DNA of 64,000 nucleotides from Echinometra lucunter (lineage: Eukaryota; Echinodermata; Echinoidea; Camarodonta; Echinometridae), in the NCBI GenBank assembly GCA_029962745.1, contig CM057153.1:41436178-41500177 (forward strand), read 5' to 3'. The notes beneath the pieces are model-generated. The model had not been told where the DNA came from, searched no databases, and saw only the letters and a program-made list of their open reading frames with translations. The stretch's first letter is position 1. Every line of letters begins with the position of its first letter. Of this stretch, positions 1 through 11,696 are shown piece by piece. Both the position numbers and the translations under genes were made by a program.

Positions 1-73
1 GGTGTGATGATGCTTGCTGAGTGAACACGTGTTCTGAAGTCCGCTCCCATTTCCCCATAGAAAATACAGGTTA

Positions 74-898
74 TTGAAGGATGGCAAGCAGTCTACGGAA
101 CAGCGGAAAGGTCGCATCGAAAAGAGCGGCGGGCCGAAGCCGGTGCAACGCCGCCGAGCCCTCAGGCAGACTTTTGTACCAGTGTTTCGCGCCCTGATGG
201 AGGAACAAATGGAAAAATTGACGAACGATTTTCGGTTTTGGACATCAATTGAAAAGCGCAAGGGAAACACCTTGAAACACTGTTCACCGAAATAAAAGCA
301 TCTGTGACCCTTCAAGGAGAATTGACTGAGGAGCTGAAACAAAAAGTGAAGATTCTGGAGGGGAAAGTGGAGGAGAAAGACGCTGCCTTGAAGCAAGAAA
401 TAGACAGAATGTCATTGTATGTAGCGAGGGAGAATTTAGTCTACATAGGGATACCAGAGAAGGAAAATGAAGATGTCAAGAGGTCCTGAAGGAACTATAC
501 ATTAACAATTTGAAACTACCGGAGCAGGAGGTAGCAGACATAGAATATCAGCGCGTTCACAGAATAGCCTCCAAGTCGAAGCCACGCCCTATCAAAGCTC
601 GCTTCGTAAAGTACAGAGACCGAGAGAAGGTCATGGCGAGCGCGAAAAATCTGAAAGGTACCAAAATCTTCATTAAGGAGGACATTCCGCTACGCATGAG
701 AATGGCGCGCCAAGCCCAGATGCCCGCCTTGATAGCTGCAAGGAATGCTGGCAAGCTTGCATACTTCTCAAGGTCAGAGCCGACGAAGCTATTGTCGACC
801 GAGTGTTGCTGCCTGTAGAGAAACAGAGAGGATTCGTGGAGAATTTGAAAGGCATGGAGAAACATGGAGGCATGGAGGTAAACCAAGCTGAATAACAA
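74..898 (+). pseudogene. L1-type LINE ORF1 (RNA-binding protein), frameshifted remnant
   Basis: The reading frame is broken into pieces at 74-295, 304-489 and 510-818, with the tail continuing in another frame to about 895. The middle has a heptad-like coiled-coil stretch (LEGKVEEKDAALKQEIDRM) followed by RENLVYIGIPE. The next piece carries RVHRIASKSKPRPIKARF, KYRDREKVMASAKNLKGT and IKEDIP. This is the layout of L1 ORF1 proteins: coiled coil, RRM-like domain, then a basic C-terminal domain that coats LINE RNA. Frameshifts lie near 295-304, 489-510 and 770. The last frame ends in VNQAE and a stop at 892-894. The gene is on the same strand as the ORF2 that starts 5 kb downstream, so both may belong to one element, but the distance is unusual. 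The call rests on motif recognition only. Confidence 0.72.
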
Positions 899-959
899 AA
901 TTCATGTGGAAATGCGGTGAGTTAAAGACTCTTAAAAAGACCAGAATGAGGTTTAAGTT

Positions 960-1280
960 CAAGTGATTGGTAATTCAGGACACGCAGAGAGAACGCTGTC
1001 CGGATGTATACTTGTTTTAGCTTTAAGTTATTGCGCCCTTGATAATTTTGGAAAAGGGAAAACTATCAGACATGATTTTTGTAAACAGAAATCTATTTCT
1101 GCTGTTAATAGCGATTGTGTAATTCAGTCACGCATATAAAACGCTGTCCAGTTGTCTGCACTTGTTTCAGCATTAAGTTTCTTACGCCCTGGATAATTTT
1201 GGGGGGAATGGAAACTATTGGACATGACAAGAGAAATCGATTAATTCCTTCAGCTGTTATTGGCGATTGGTTAAACCTTT
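960..1280. repeat. Two-copy tandem repeat (about 160 bp) downstream of ORF1
   Basis: Two consecutive blocks (about 960-1115 and 1116-1280) share, in order, GTAATTCAG, ACGCTGTCC, ACTTGTTT, TTAAGTT, CGCCCT and GATAATTTTGG. They are clearly homologous but diverged. No protein is visible. The block could be LINE untranslated sequence. Confidence 0.6.
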
Positions 1281-1600
1281 AACATTTGAGTCAGGAGGGA
1301 GAACTGAAGGGGCACCCTCAAGGAGGAGCAGCCGATAGTGGATACAGGGAGCAACCTTCAGATTTTATCAGCGCTCGGATAAATGTCAAACATTTGAGGC
1401 AGGATGGGGAAATTAGGGATTTCTAGAGGAACAGTTTCAAGGAGGAATAGCCTAGTGGTTTCATGGAGCAATCTTAAGATTTCATTTAGAGCTCGGATAA
1501 ACGTCAACATTTTCAGAGTTAGGACGGGAATGAGGGATTTCTGGAGAAGCAGCATGGTGGAGGTAGTGAGCAACCTTGAAAGGAGCATTCGAGAATTTGT
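1281..1600. repeat. Three-copy degenerate tandem repeat (about 90-118 bp)
   Basis: Units start near 1281, 1389 and 1507. Each contains an ACATTT(G/T)-GAG start, a GGA-rich segment, GGAGCAA(C/T)CTT and, in the first two, GCTCGGATAAA. A small ORF over this region is a by-product of the repeat. The segment sits directly after the preceding repeat pair, so the whole stretch looks like successive local duplications. Confidence 0.6.
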
Positions 1601-2230
1601 GGGAAAATGCCTTTTTTCTTCTTTTTCATGAATATCAAGTGTTTTCATAAATATCGCGTGACCTGGAAATAAAAGCTTGGATCTTGAGCGTGATAAATTC
1701 TTATGGGAAAGTGCTGATTGAATATGAATTAATTTGATGCATTGAGAAGAAAGCAGATTGGAAACAGCAGATGATTATGCTTGTCCTGTTTTGAAGCGGC
1801 CTTAATACTTAGAAGTCAAAATTTTTCGTTAACCAGCTGAACAAGGAAACATTGTTGTTTATTGTTTAGCCTAATTGTGATAAACTAATTTGGAAAGAAG
1901 ATAAGCCAAGTTCGATTATTTTACATTGAATACAATATTCATAATAGCATGTGGGTTATAACAATTCAAATTTCAGCGGATCGATGCAAAATGAGAAGGA
2001 TATATAATTATTTTAAAACTGCTGCTGTTTTGACAATACTAAGTTCTGAGAAGAAGCTATGCAAGTCCTACACAAATACAATATTGCAACTTGTGATTAT
2101 TGCCATCAGGGATTTATTTCAAACTATAATAAAATAAACATCCATGTCTATCGTAACTTGTTGATTAAGGGATTGAGTAAAATCTGTCTACTTAAACCAG
2201 AGGCAGTAGTGGACATCAACATTTAACATT

Positions 2231-3030
2231 TGAAAAAAACTGTTGTTTTTTCTATCTCGGAAAGCCTTGTTTTAAGCTGACTTTCTGTTTTGATGCGGTT
2301 TAAAAAAAAATTATTGTAAGTGCATTAGATCACAAACTTGTCGCGATACTACTTCATTTAACTTCAGTAATGAATACTACCTGCAGCAAAAGGTGGAGAG
2401 AGGTCACTGTTTTAACATATTTGCGATGTTGGGAATATTTCATTGTTTCATGCTGGTTTTTTTTTTTTTTTCCATTAAAACAAAATCATTGTAAGTGCAT
2501 ATAGGGCCACAAACTTGTCAGGCTATACCACCTCATTTCCAGTAGGGTATACGGATTGAAAAATTGTTGTTTTTATTTCTCTCGGAAATCCTTGTTTTAA
2601 AGTCGGCCGGGCGTGACAGGAGACTACGTCTGCGTGTGGCGGCATGGCTGGGTTAGTTCGCGCGGAATGCTCCCGTTGATGCACTCGAGCGGGGTGGGGA
2701 ACTTGCGCGGGTTCGCGGGATGGCTGCGTGCACCGCAGCGTAGTCTCCTGTCCAGATGTGTTACGTCCAGCCGACTTTAAGCTGACTTTTTGTTTTGTTG
2801 CTGGTAAAGAAAAATATTGTAAGTGCATTAGATCATAAATTGGTCAGTCTATCACTTCATTTAATTTCAGTAATGAATACTACCTGGAGCAAAAGGTGGA
2901 GAGAGTCACTGTTTTAATATATTTACGATGAGTGGAATATTTCATTGTTTCATGATGGTTCCTTTTTTTTTTCTCATTGAAACAAAGTCATTTGCATATG
3001 GCCACAAATTTGTCAGGCTACCACCTCATT
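2231..3030. repeat. Two-copy tandem repeat, about 310 bp, second copy interrupted by a MITE
   Basis: Unit 1 (about 2231-2557) and unit 2 (about 2558-3030) share CTCGGAAA.CCTTGTTTTAA, AGCTGACTTT, TTGTAAGTGCATTAGATCA, CAGTAATGAATACTACCTG, AAAGGTGGAGAGAG and TTTCATTGTTTCATG. Unit 2 is longer only because of the insertion at 2601-2776. The sequence from 3031 to 4055 holds T- and A-rich runs and no recognisable gene. Confidence 0.75.
2601..2776. mobile_element. TTAA-flanked MITE (piggyBac-like), 176 bp
   Basis: The element begins AGTCGGCCGGGCGT and ends with the imperfect inverse ACGTCCAGCCGACT. Further in, GACAGGAGACTACG is matched by CGTAGTCTCCTGTC. It is flanked by TTAA at 2597-2600 and 2777-2780. 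The tandem partner copy at about 2275 reads TTTTAAGCTGAC without the insert, so it is an internal empty site showing that one TTAA was duplicated. A TTAA target duplication is characteristic of the piggyBac superfamily. There is no coding capacity. Its GC content is much higher than the AT-rich surroundings. Confidence 0.78.
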
Positions 3031-4055
3031 TATATGTAAAGATGAATGAAACCTGACGAAAAGTGTGTAAGGGAAAGGTATATAATTGCTTTAACATATT
3101 CTTTATAACGCCGGGAAAATTTCATAGATGAAGAGGAGAAATAGAGTAAAGAGATAACATGAAGCTATCAAACATATAGAACCAAGAGGAATACGATTAG
3201 TGTATAACTTCATCTGGTTTTTGTTTTATGTAATAAAAAAAAAGGAGCACGGGGACAGGGGTTTATTTTGGGCTGTTGCAGTCTTTTCTTTTCTAGTAGG
3301 GTACAGATAATTTACATTTATCTTGAACCTAATATATGATATTAAAGTGAAATATGTAGTATAGCAGGTCTAGAGTAAGTTAGCAGTACTGAGTACATTG
3401 CACAACAGGGAAACTACCATCAGCCGTCACCGGTGTTTAACCCTGGGCATATGGAAGCTGAAGTTTATCATTTATATACAATACTCCATCTCCATATTGC
3501 CTAAGGCGATGACACCTGGAGGAGCTAAGAGGATATTCGAGGACAGGGGTTAGAAGGACCAGTTATGCTGGTGGTTGGTTGGCAGAAACTAACGATTAAA
3601 ACATTTTCTGTCACTTACTACCGGGCAGTTGACCATATTCACCTTCCTTCCATTAGAAGTACTATACATGAGATCGACTGATTAATGTGCCATGAGTAAT
3701 AAAGTGAACGACTTAAGCCCCGTATTTTAAAGGCTAATGTTTTGAGTGATAGAAAAGATTAAAATATTACCAAGAATTGTTGATTTTGACAAGCCTAAAT
3801 TTGAGAGGTATATTGGACGGTCGATAGCTTTTTGAGCAGGCCCCCACCCCCTTTTTTTTTTTTTTTTTTCTCCACCAGATACTGTATGTTTGTTAACCTT
3901 CTATACCTACACGGCTATTTCAGAAAAAAATACTGTAGTGAGGTGTCAGTGGGGAAAAGGAAGCTATTTTGAACTTGTAACAGTATACGATAAAACTCAT
4001 TGCAATATGTGCTAAGAAACCTGAAATGTGTTCGTTTGGTATTTTGGTGCATGTT

Positions 4056-5280
4056 TCATATTCCACTTGATAATAACACGACAGTACTCTTTCTATAGGT
4101 TAAATTTAGGGATGCATCCAAGAGTTTTAAAATGACACTGCCAAGGACAGTCTGATTTAAATTCTTTCCCTTGTATCTAGGGAGAGGATTCGTCTCTGAA
4201 TTATTCATGAGGCTATAGTTTATGAGTTCCACTTGGCCTTTCCTAGCCTGAATCCTGTCCAAGGAGTTTACAACTGTGTTTTCACGGAGGCAATATAGAT
4301 CTTATCGAGTTTCGAGGATAGACTATTGGAAGCATCCATAAATTTGACTGCATTATATAGAAAAACTTTTGCTGTTGGGCTTTCTATTTATGACATATGG
4401 GTGAATTACTACTTATAAGGCTAAATCATGAAAAAAAAAAATTATTATCCGGAAATATTTTGAAGAATTCACTCCTTTCTGATGTATGTAGGGAGTGGAA
4501 TTGCTTTGAATTATTCACGAGGTTAAGGTATCGACATTCCCCGTGGCATCCAGCCTAGCCTAGCACCTGTTCAATGGGGGTACAAAATTACTGTGCTTTT
4601 TTGTGTTGGTAGAAGGCATGGTAACTTTGCCGAGTTTTGAATATAAAACTATTGCCAAGGGAAGCATCCATAAATTTGATTTTTTTTTCTCCTGGAATTA
4701 CATATGTTATTGGGCTGTCTATTTTAAATAAGGAGGCTGCATAAGCATTAATTGTGAAAATATGTTTAGGAAATTTCAAATGTTAGGTTGGGCAAGGTAC
4801 TATGATGTTGGAATGAGGGTAATACAAGAGTATAGGCTGTCCGTATTTATAACTGGGTATATTATATCAAAAGCTCTAGAACTTGGTTTTGGTTTTTTTC
4901 ATTTCTAGTTGTTATGATGCTAAGCAGCACGGTAACTTCATGGAAATGGTTGAGGTTGGTTGTCTTTCATACTCAAACTGGTGTAAACGGATATTGGTTC
5001 TCTTTGGTCGGTAAAATTAAATTGTATATATAGTTACCTGGTAGTGAGATTTCAATCTTATTTTTGTAGATTTGGAAATAATGCTTCCATTCTATTAACT
5101 GTTACCAAGGAATGTAGGCCAGGTTTTTAACTCATTCATGTACGCCACGAGGCTCGCGACTGGCCTTAGATTTGTTTATTGTGGAAACAACTTAGTTATG
5201 CAGACTGGATTTTATTAAGTATCCATAATTTGACTATTGTAGTGAGGCAGTCTATGCTACACCCTAATTTGAATGAAGAA
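4056..5280. repeat. Degenerate tandem repeats (about 320 bp) in the inter-ORF region
   Basis: GAATTATTCA(T/C)GAGG recurs at 4197 and 4509, and GCATCCATAAATTTGA recurs near 4332 and 4664. A weaker third unit near 5150-5250 has CGCCACGAGG and GTATCCATAATTTGAC. The units also share a TTGGGCT(T/G)TCTATTT block. No protein domain is seen. The stretch from 5281 to 5886 shows nothing recognisable beyond T/G-rich sequence leading into ORF2. Confidence 0.5.
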
Positions 5281-5886
5281 TTTACATTTGAAGTGTAAGT
5301 GCGGAATTTTGAATTTAAATGTTTGCTTTCTAGAGGATGTCACATTTAACTCGTTGATTTTGTCAGGCCACGTGTGATGTTATGGCGGAGGTTATGTAAT
5401 AGTTATGTTAGATCACATATGATTATGTATAGCATGTTTGACAGGGCTAACAGACTGAGATCAATCTCTCGTAATAGGATGAGGATCTTTAGTCTCTTTG
5501 GGTTAAATGCAGACTAAAGAATTGTTCTATAGGCAAGCTGGGATCAATTGTGTTATGGTAAGGGGTACAAATTTAAGTTATGGGTATAGGATAATAGATA
5601 GGATGGGAATGGGAGGGACTTCAAGACTGCTATTGTGTTTTCAATGTGTTGCAGCAAGCGTGGGATGGTTTGGGATGGTTTGGAGTGGGCGTGGCTGTTG
5701 ATGGGTTATGTGTGTGTGGGGGGATACCGCCTTTATTCGTGATGTTTTGGACTTAGCAATAGTAACATTCAGAGGGTTTGTTATAGCCTGCACGGTTCCT
5801 TGGACGTTATCAATGTCATTGCTGTCAATGTATAATTCGACATGCATGGGTGGTGGAATGCTTCGTTTTGATCGTGTAAACAAAAA

Positions 5887-8800
5887 TTGTCATATATCAT
5901 GGCGGGAATAAATTTTATCTCACTCAATGTTAGGGGTATAAGGGAAAGAGTAAAAAGGAAAACAATTTTTGATTGGATTAGGACAAGAAAAGGGGATGTA
6001 GTCATGTTACAGGAAACTACAGCACCCCAGATATCGAGGAAGAATGGAAGAGGGATTGGGGAGGACAGATGTTTTTTAGTCATGGGTCAAATCACAGTAG
6101 GGGAGTACTTGTCCTGTTAGCTCCAGGAGTGAATTTTAAAATTGATCACGTTGTGAAAGATAATGATGGACGTTTTGTGGTTCTTAAAGGAGATTTATTA
6201 GGGTATAAATTACTGTTAGGAAATGTTTATTTCCCAACAAGAGAAAGAGTGCATCAACAAATTAGTTTTCTAGAAAAATTGGATAATTGCCTTTTTAATT
6301 TGAATTCTTCTAATTACTCGGTAGTTTTAGGAGGAGACTTCAATATGGTTATAAATAAAGACTTAGATTATATGGGGCCTAGTTCGAATTTAAGAACGAA
6401 TTTTACAAACCAATTAGAGATGTTCTTAAGGAAAACCGATTTAATTGATATATGGAGAAAGCGGAACCCAACGTTAAAACAATTCACCTTTAGGGAAATT
6501 ACACCATTAGTTCAAAGTCGGCTAGATTATTGGTTTATATCAGCGGGTTTGGAAATAAATACTTACATGCGAAATTTTGACATCAGTTGCCCCTGATCAC
6601 TCTGGGATCAGTTTCGAGTTGAAACTTAGTCAAGGTTATGGAAGGGCAGGGAAATCATACTGGAAATTTAACAACAGCTTATGTTTAGACAAAGAGTTTG
6701 TACAGGGAATGTGTGAGGAAATTAAAAACATAGAAAAGAAGTGGTTAGCTGAATTTGATACTAAATCTTCTTTTTGGGACTTTTTGAAGATGAAAATGAG
6801 AAATTTTGCAATTACTTTTTCAAAGAAAAGATCAAAGAAAAGAAGATTAAGTATAGAACAATTGGAATATGAAATAAACTCACTTGAAAAAGAACTCAAT
6901 TCCTCGTTAAATAAAGATGAAATAATTAAAGACATAGATGATAAAAAGGGTCAGTTGAAGAAACTATATAACGTATCGATGGAGGGGCTGAAAGTTAGGT
7001 CAAGAGCAGGGTGGTATGAAGAGGGTGAACAAAATCAAGAATACTTCGAGCAGTTACTCAAGTCTAATAAAAAGAAAACAATTATACATGAACTGTGTAA
7101 TGATAAAGGAGAAGTAACTAAGATAACAAGGAAATACAGCAAATAATTAAAGCCTTTTATGAAAATTTGTATGCAGAAAATATATCATCGCATGAAAGTT
7201 TTCGAGAAAATATCTTTCTTAAAGATATCCCCAAACTAAGTGAAGAAAGTAAGAATTCTTGTGAAGGAAAAATCACTAAAGAAGAATGTTTAGAATCGTT
7301 AAAAAGTATGAAACTCAACAAATCACCTGGAAATGATGGGTTCACTGTGGAATTTTACGTCACGTTTTGGCCACAGTTAGGAGGACTATTGGTTGATGTT
7401 TTTAATGAAGAGTTTGAAAAAGGTTGTCTAGCAACATCACAAAAACAAGGGGTAATTACTTTAATTGAAAAAGAGGGCAAGGATCAATTGTACATTAAAA
7501 ATTATAGACCGATTACATTGTTAAATACAGATTACAAGATACTTTCTAAAATAATGGCAAAGCGAATAAAAGGAGTTTTTAAATGAAATTGTTCATTCAG
7601 ATCAAGTGGGGTATATAAAAGGCAGGTATATTGGTGATGCCTTGCGTCTAATAGATGACATGATTTTTCACTGCAATAAGTACTGTGAGGAAGAGATTTT
7701 CCTAATAGCAATTGATTTTGAAAAAGCTTTTGATTCTGTTTCACATTATTTTCTTTTAAGGTTCTTGAATTATTTGGGTTCGGTCAGTCCTTTTGTTCTT
7801 GGGTTAAAACAATGTATAATGGGATTAGCAGTTGTGTCATGAATGGAGGGTTTTCGACAGGATATTTTGATATCAAACGAGGGGTAAGGCAGGGTGACCC
7901 GCTTTCACCATATTTATTTTTGTTGGCAATTGAAATTTTAGCACAGGCTTTGAGAAAGGATGAGGCAATTAAAGGAGTTCAGTTTGACAATTTTGAAGTT
8001 CGGCAAATTTTATATGCTGATGATATGACTTTATTTATTAGAAATGAAAGATCGATTACAAGAATACAGGAAATTTTCCAGGCTTTTTTCAAATTAAGTG
8101 GTCTTAAGGTAAATATTGAAAAAACAAATGTAATGAGGATAGGAAGAAAAAGGGGGAGTCAAGAAGGTTACCTATAGGAAATTGGTTACCGAAATGAAAA
8201 TATTAGGTGTATATTTTTCATTGGATGTAAAGACTAGAGAAGAATTAAATTACAAAGAGATACTGAGTAAAATTAAAAGACTTCTAGGATGGTGGAAACA
8301 AAGGGACTTAACTGTAATGGGGAAAGTACATTTAGTTAAAACTTATGCCTTGTCTAAATTGAATTATGTTGCTTCGTCGTTGGTTGTCCCAAAATGGGTA
8401 GTAGCAGAAATTAATAAAACATGTTTTGAATTTATATGGAATGGAAAAGATCGAATCAAAAGGGCTATTTGTTACCAGGATTATGGGGATGGTGGATTAA
8501 GAATGATAGATTTTGAATTATTTGTAAAAACTCAAAGGATAATGTGGTTAAAAAGGCTGTTGTATGGTGAAAAGAGTATGGGATGGAAACCTTTTTTTGA
8601 CCACACCTTAAGGACAGTAGGGGGGAGATTTATCTTCTTGTGTAATTACGATACAAAATTATTGGAACTAAAAACCTCTCAATTTTATTTAGAAATCTTA
8701 AGGGCATGGCAAGATATGGAGGGTATTAGAAACTTTAAAGAAGGAAAGATTAATCCATTTTTTTTCAATAATAAGGAGTATCTGTATAGAGGTAAAATGA

Positions 8801-9651
8801 TTTTTCATAAAGACTTATTTGAGAATAATCTATATTTAGTGGACCAAATTCTCGAAAAGGATCAAATTAGAGCAATTACTTATTTTCATAATTTAGGACT
8901 AGATAGTGAAAATATAGTTAAAATTTGGAAAATATGTGATGTAATTTTAAAAAGCGGGAAATACAAAGGGAATATATATGACTTTTACCCTGTTGATGTT
9001 CAAGATTTTAGTATTTCGTTGAAGATTTTTGGAAATATTATTTTACTCAAAGATGTCCCATCCAGAAAGTTATATGAACAGTTTGTATTACATCTACAGC
9101 ACTCATACACTCTACGAATTAAAGATAACCACAATGATTTTGTATTTTCAAATAAAGAGATCACGAATATCTTCTTAAGGGCACGGAGTACAACACTTTT
9201 AACAAAAATTAGGGAATTTCAGTATAAATTACTACATGGGGCTATATATACAAAGGAAAACCTTTTAAGGTTTGGGTTTGTTGATAATAATCTGTGTTCC
9301 TTTTGTGATAGAGGGGTGGAAACGTATGAACATTTATTTTGGGATTGTGTTTACATCAAACCTTTATGGCAAAAAGTCATAGAAAGATTTGAAATGACAG
9401 TTCTTCAAAATGCAGAGTGGAAAGATATTCATGTTGGGATTCAGGGGAAGGGCCTTGATGTTAAATGTTGTAATACGGTAATTTTTATTCTAAAATACCT
9501 AATTTTTCGATCTAGGTCGGAGGGTGTAACTCTTACTCATGAGACAATATTCAAAAAGATATTAGAATATCGAAACGAAGAAAAAGAAATTGCTTTAAAA
9601 AGAAACAAGCTAGGAATACATTTGTTAAAATGGGAGAATGTTATATCTTAA
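5887..9651 (+). pseudogene. L1/Tx1-type LINE ORF2: AP endonuclease + reverse transcriptase, frameshifted
   Basis: The product would nick target DNA and copy the LINE RNA there. Endonuclease motifs appear in order: ISLNVRGIRE near 5920, MLQET near 6005, LGGDFNMV near 6330, QSRLDYWFIS near 6515 and APDHSGISFE near 6590. RT motifs follow: KSPGNDGFTVEFY near 7320, NYRPITLLNTDYKI near 7500, IDFEKAFDSVSH near 7710, RGVRQGDPLSPYLFL near 7880 and the catalytic ILYADDMTLF near 8010. The C-terminal part (about 9295-9350) has a zinc-knuckle-like LCSFC...EHLFWDC segment. Frame breaks lie near 6100, 6585, 7130, 7580, 7770 and 8160; after that, 8182-9651 is open. ATG 5899 (AGINFISLNV) is the likely start. 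A second copy on the minus strand (22060-17222) is nearly identical. This copy is dead because of the frameshifts. Confidence 0.93.
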
Positions 9652-9863
9652 AATAAGAGGGTAGGAATTTTTTTTTTTTTTTTTTCTCAGCAATATATAT
9701 TCATCATCGTCATGAAAGCCATGATTATGTGCAGTCCTTAACCGTGAGGCTGTGACAAACTCGGAATGAGTATACAATGCATTAAATGATTTGGAGGCAT
9801 CAAGACGGTATCGGTGCGTATGAGGGTGTATTGGTAACTGGGTGTGGGATGGGTGTGTGTGTG

Positions 9864-9897
<34 letters not shown>

Positions 9898-10400
9898 AGT
9901 GTGTGTGTGTGTGCGTGCGTATTTGTGGGTGTTTCTGTGTGTGAAGAGAGGGCAGGGGTATACAGGGTTTTTTTGGGGGGGGGTGTTTTTGTTTGGTTTT
10001 TTTTGTGTGTGTTTTTTGTTTTTTGTTTTTGTTTTTTGTTTTTTTTTTAAAAAAGATTTCATTCTTATAAGATATTCAAGTTGAATATGGCTTATGATTA
10101 TAATTATGTTGGAATAAAGTATTATGGTTTACTATGTTCATATATATTCAAGTGGAATATGGCTTATTATCGTTATATTTTCAAGTGAAATATGTTTTCA
10201 TGTACACATGTTCAAGAGGAATATTTTGTATGTTAAATTTTATCATTTGATTTGTGAATGGAATCGAATAAAGAATACGGAAAAAAAAAATATATATATA
10301 TATATGGGTATATATGTATGCATATATATATATATATATAGTACAGTACATGTTTATTATAAACACTTACAAGCTCAATAAACGTTATGATGATATGTAC
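9652..10400 (+). other. L1 3' UTR with T-run, (TG)n, G-run, AATAAA and TA tail
   Basis: After the ORF2 stop come a T-run (about 9669), a unique block (9690-9845), a TG microsatellite (about 9848-9920), a G-run in T-rich context (about 9970-9990), and a block ending in AATAAA at 10267-10272. An A-run then passes into (TA)n to about 10340. The same order occurs inverted at 17938-17222, so this is the conserved 3' UTR and not chance sequence. Peptides rich in His/Thr or Cys/Val read across the microsatellite are not genes. Confidence 0.8.
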
Positions 10401-10541
10401 AGCAAAATATATATACATATATATGTGAGTCGTCACGCGAAAACCAGGCTATAGGAGAAAAGCAAGTGATTGGTTAGGACGCGACTTAATGTGCATACTT
10501 TTTCTGGCGCGCCTGATCATCAGCTGTGATGAGTTCTAGTT

Positions 10542-11041
10542 NNNNNNNNNNNNNNNNNNNNNNNNNNNNNNNNNNNNNNNNNNNNNNNNNNNNNNNNNNN
10601 NNNNNNNNNNNNNNNNNNNNNNNNNNNNNNNNNNNNNNNNNNNNNNNNNNNNNNNNNNNNNNNNNNNNNNNNNNNNNNNNNNNNNNNNNNNNNNNNNNNN
10701 NNNNNNNNNNNNNNNNNNNNNNNNNNNNNNNNNNNNNNNNNNNNNNNNNNNNNNNNNNNNNNNNNNNNNNNNNNNNNNNNNNNNNNNNNNNNNNNNNNNN
10801 NNNNNNNNNNNNNNNNNNNNNNNNNNNNNNNNNNNNNNNNNNNNNNNNNNNNNNNNNNNNNNNNNNNNNNNNNNNNNNNNNNNNNNNNNNNNNNNNNNNN
10901 NNNNNNNNNNNNNNNNNNNNNNNNNNNNNNNNNNNNNNNNNNNNNNNNNNNNNNNNNNNNNNNNNNNNNNNNNNNNNNNNNNNNNNNNNNNNNNNNNNNN
11001 NNNNNNNNNNNNNNNNNNNNNNNNNNNNNNNNNNNNNNNNN
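10542..11041. other. Assembly gap (500 N)
   Basis: There are exactly 500 undetermined bases, a conventional placeholder length, so the true size is unknown. The gap falls inside the left Penelope-like copy: the bases at 11042 onward match the + strand copy at about 15055-15110 inverted. The missing sequence should contain the rest of that copy's RT and GIY-YIG region and its 3' UTR, which need more than 500 bp. The 10430-10541 stretch to its left is not Penelope-like. Confidence 0.95.
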
Positions 11042-11486
11042 GCTTTAATGCCATCAGCATGACCTATGTTAGTGTATAGAGGGACGTTACATCCATAGTG
11101 ACGGAGTGAATGACTCAGGCGGCTTATCATTAATGGACTTGATCTTATTAAGAAAGTCTGTAGTGTCCTTAATGTAGCTAGGAATCGAGGGTAGATACTT
11201 TTGTAAAGTCCTATCTACGAAAGCTGACATCAGTTCTGTGAGTGAACCGCAGTTTGATATTATGGGCCGGCCTGGTGGGATAATGTTATTTGATCTAGCT
11301 ACGTCAATTACCTGGTCGCTGGAGATTTCATCTTTTTGTTGCCCAAGATGTGAGGCCACTTTGGCTTGAAGTTTGTGGATCTTCGGCAGGAGATAAAGGC
11401 GGCTGGGTCTGGAATCGGCAGGGAGAAGATCTCTGCTTTCAGCTTTTGGGATGGTAGAGAGTGATGACTTCTTCCGCCTCCGTGAT

Positions 11487-11645
11487 CAGAGGCGTCGATC
11501 CATTTTTCGGATGGGGGGGGGGGGGGCAAGACGACCAAGAGAAGATGAACCCACGGCTACTATTTGTACACACACACACACCCTCACATATATACATATA
11601 TGTATATACCCATATATATATGTACACACACACACACCCACACAT

Positions 11646-11696
<51 letters not shown>

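Noticed and set aside
9625..10062. His/Thr-rich and Val/Cys-rich frames over the TG/CA microsatellite (also 17513-17939 and 11439-11743)
   Set aside because: These are translations of dinucleotide repeats inside L1 3' UTRs or the hAT-like element.
10486..11130. Long open frames across the N run
   Set aside because: They consist of undetermined residues; the gap is not coding evidence.
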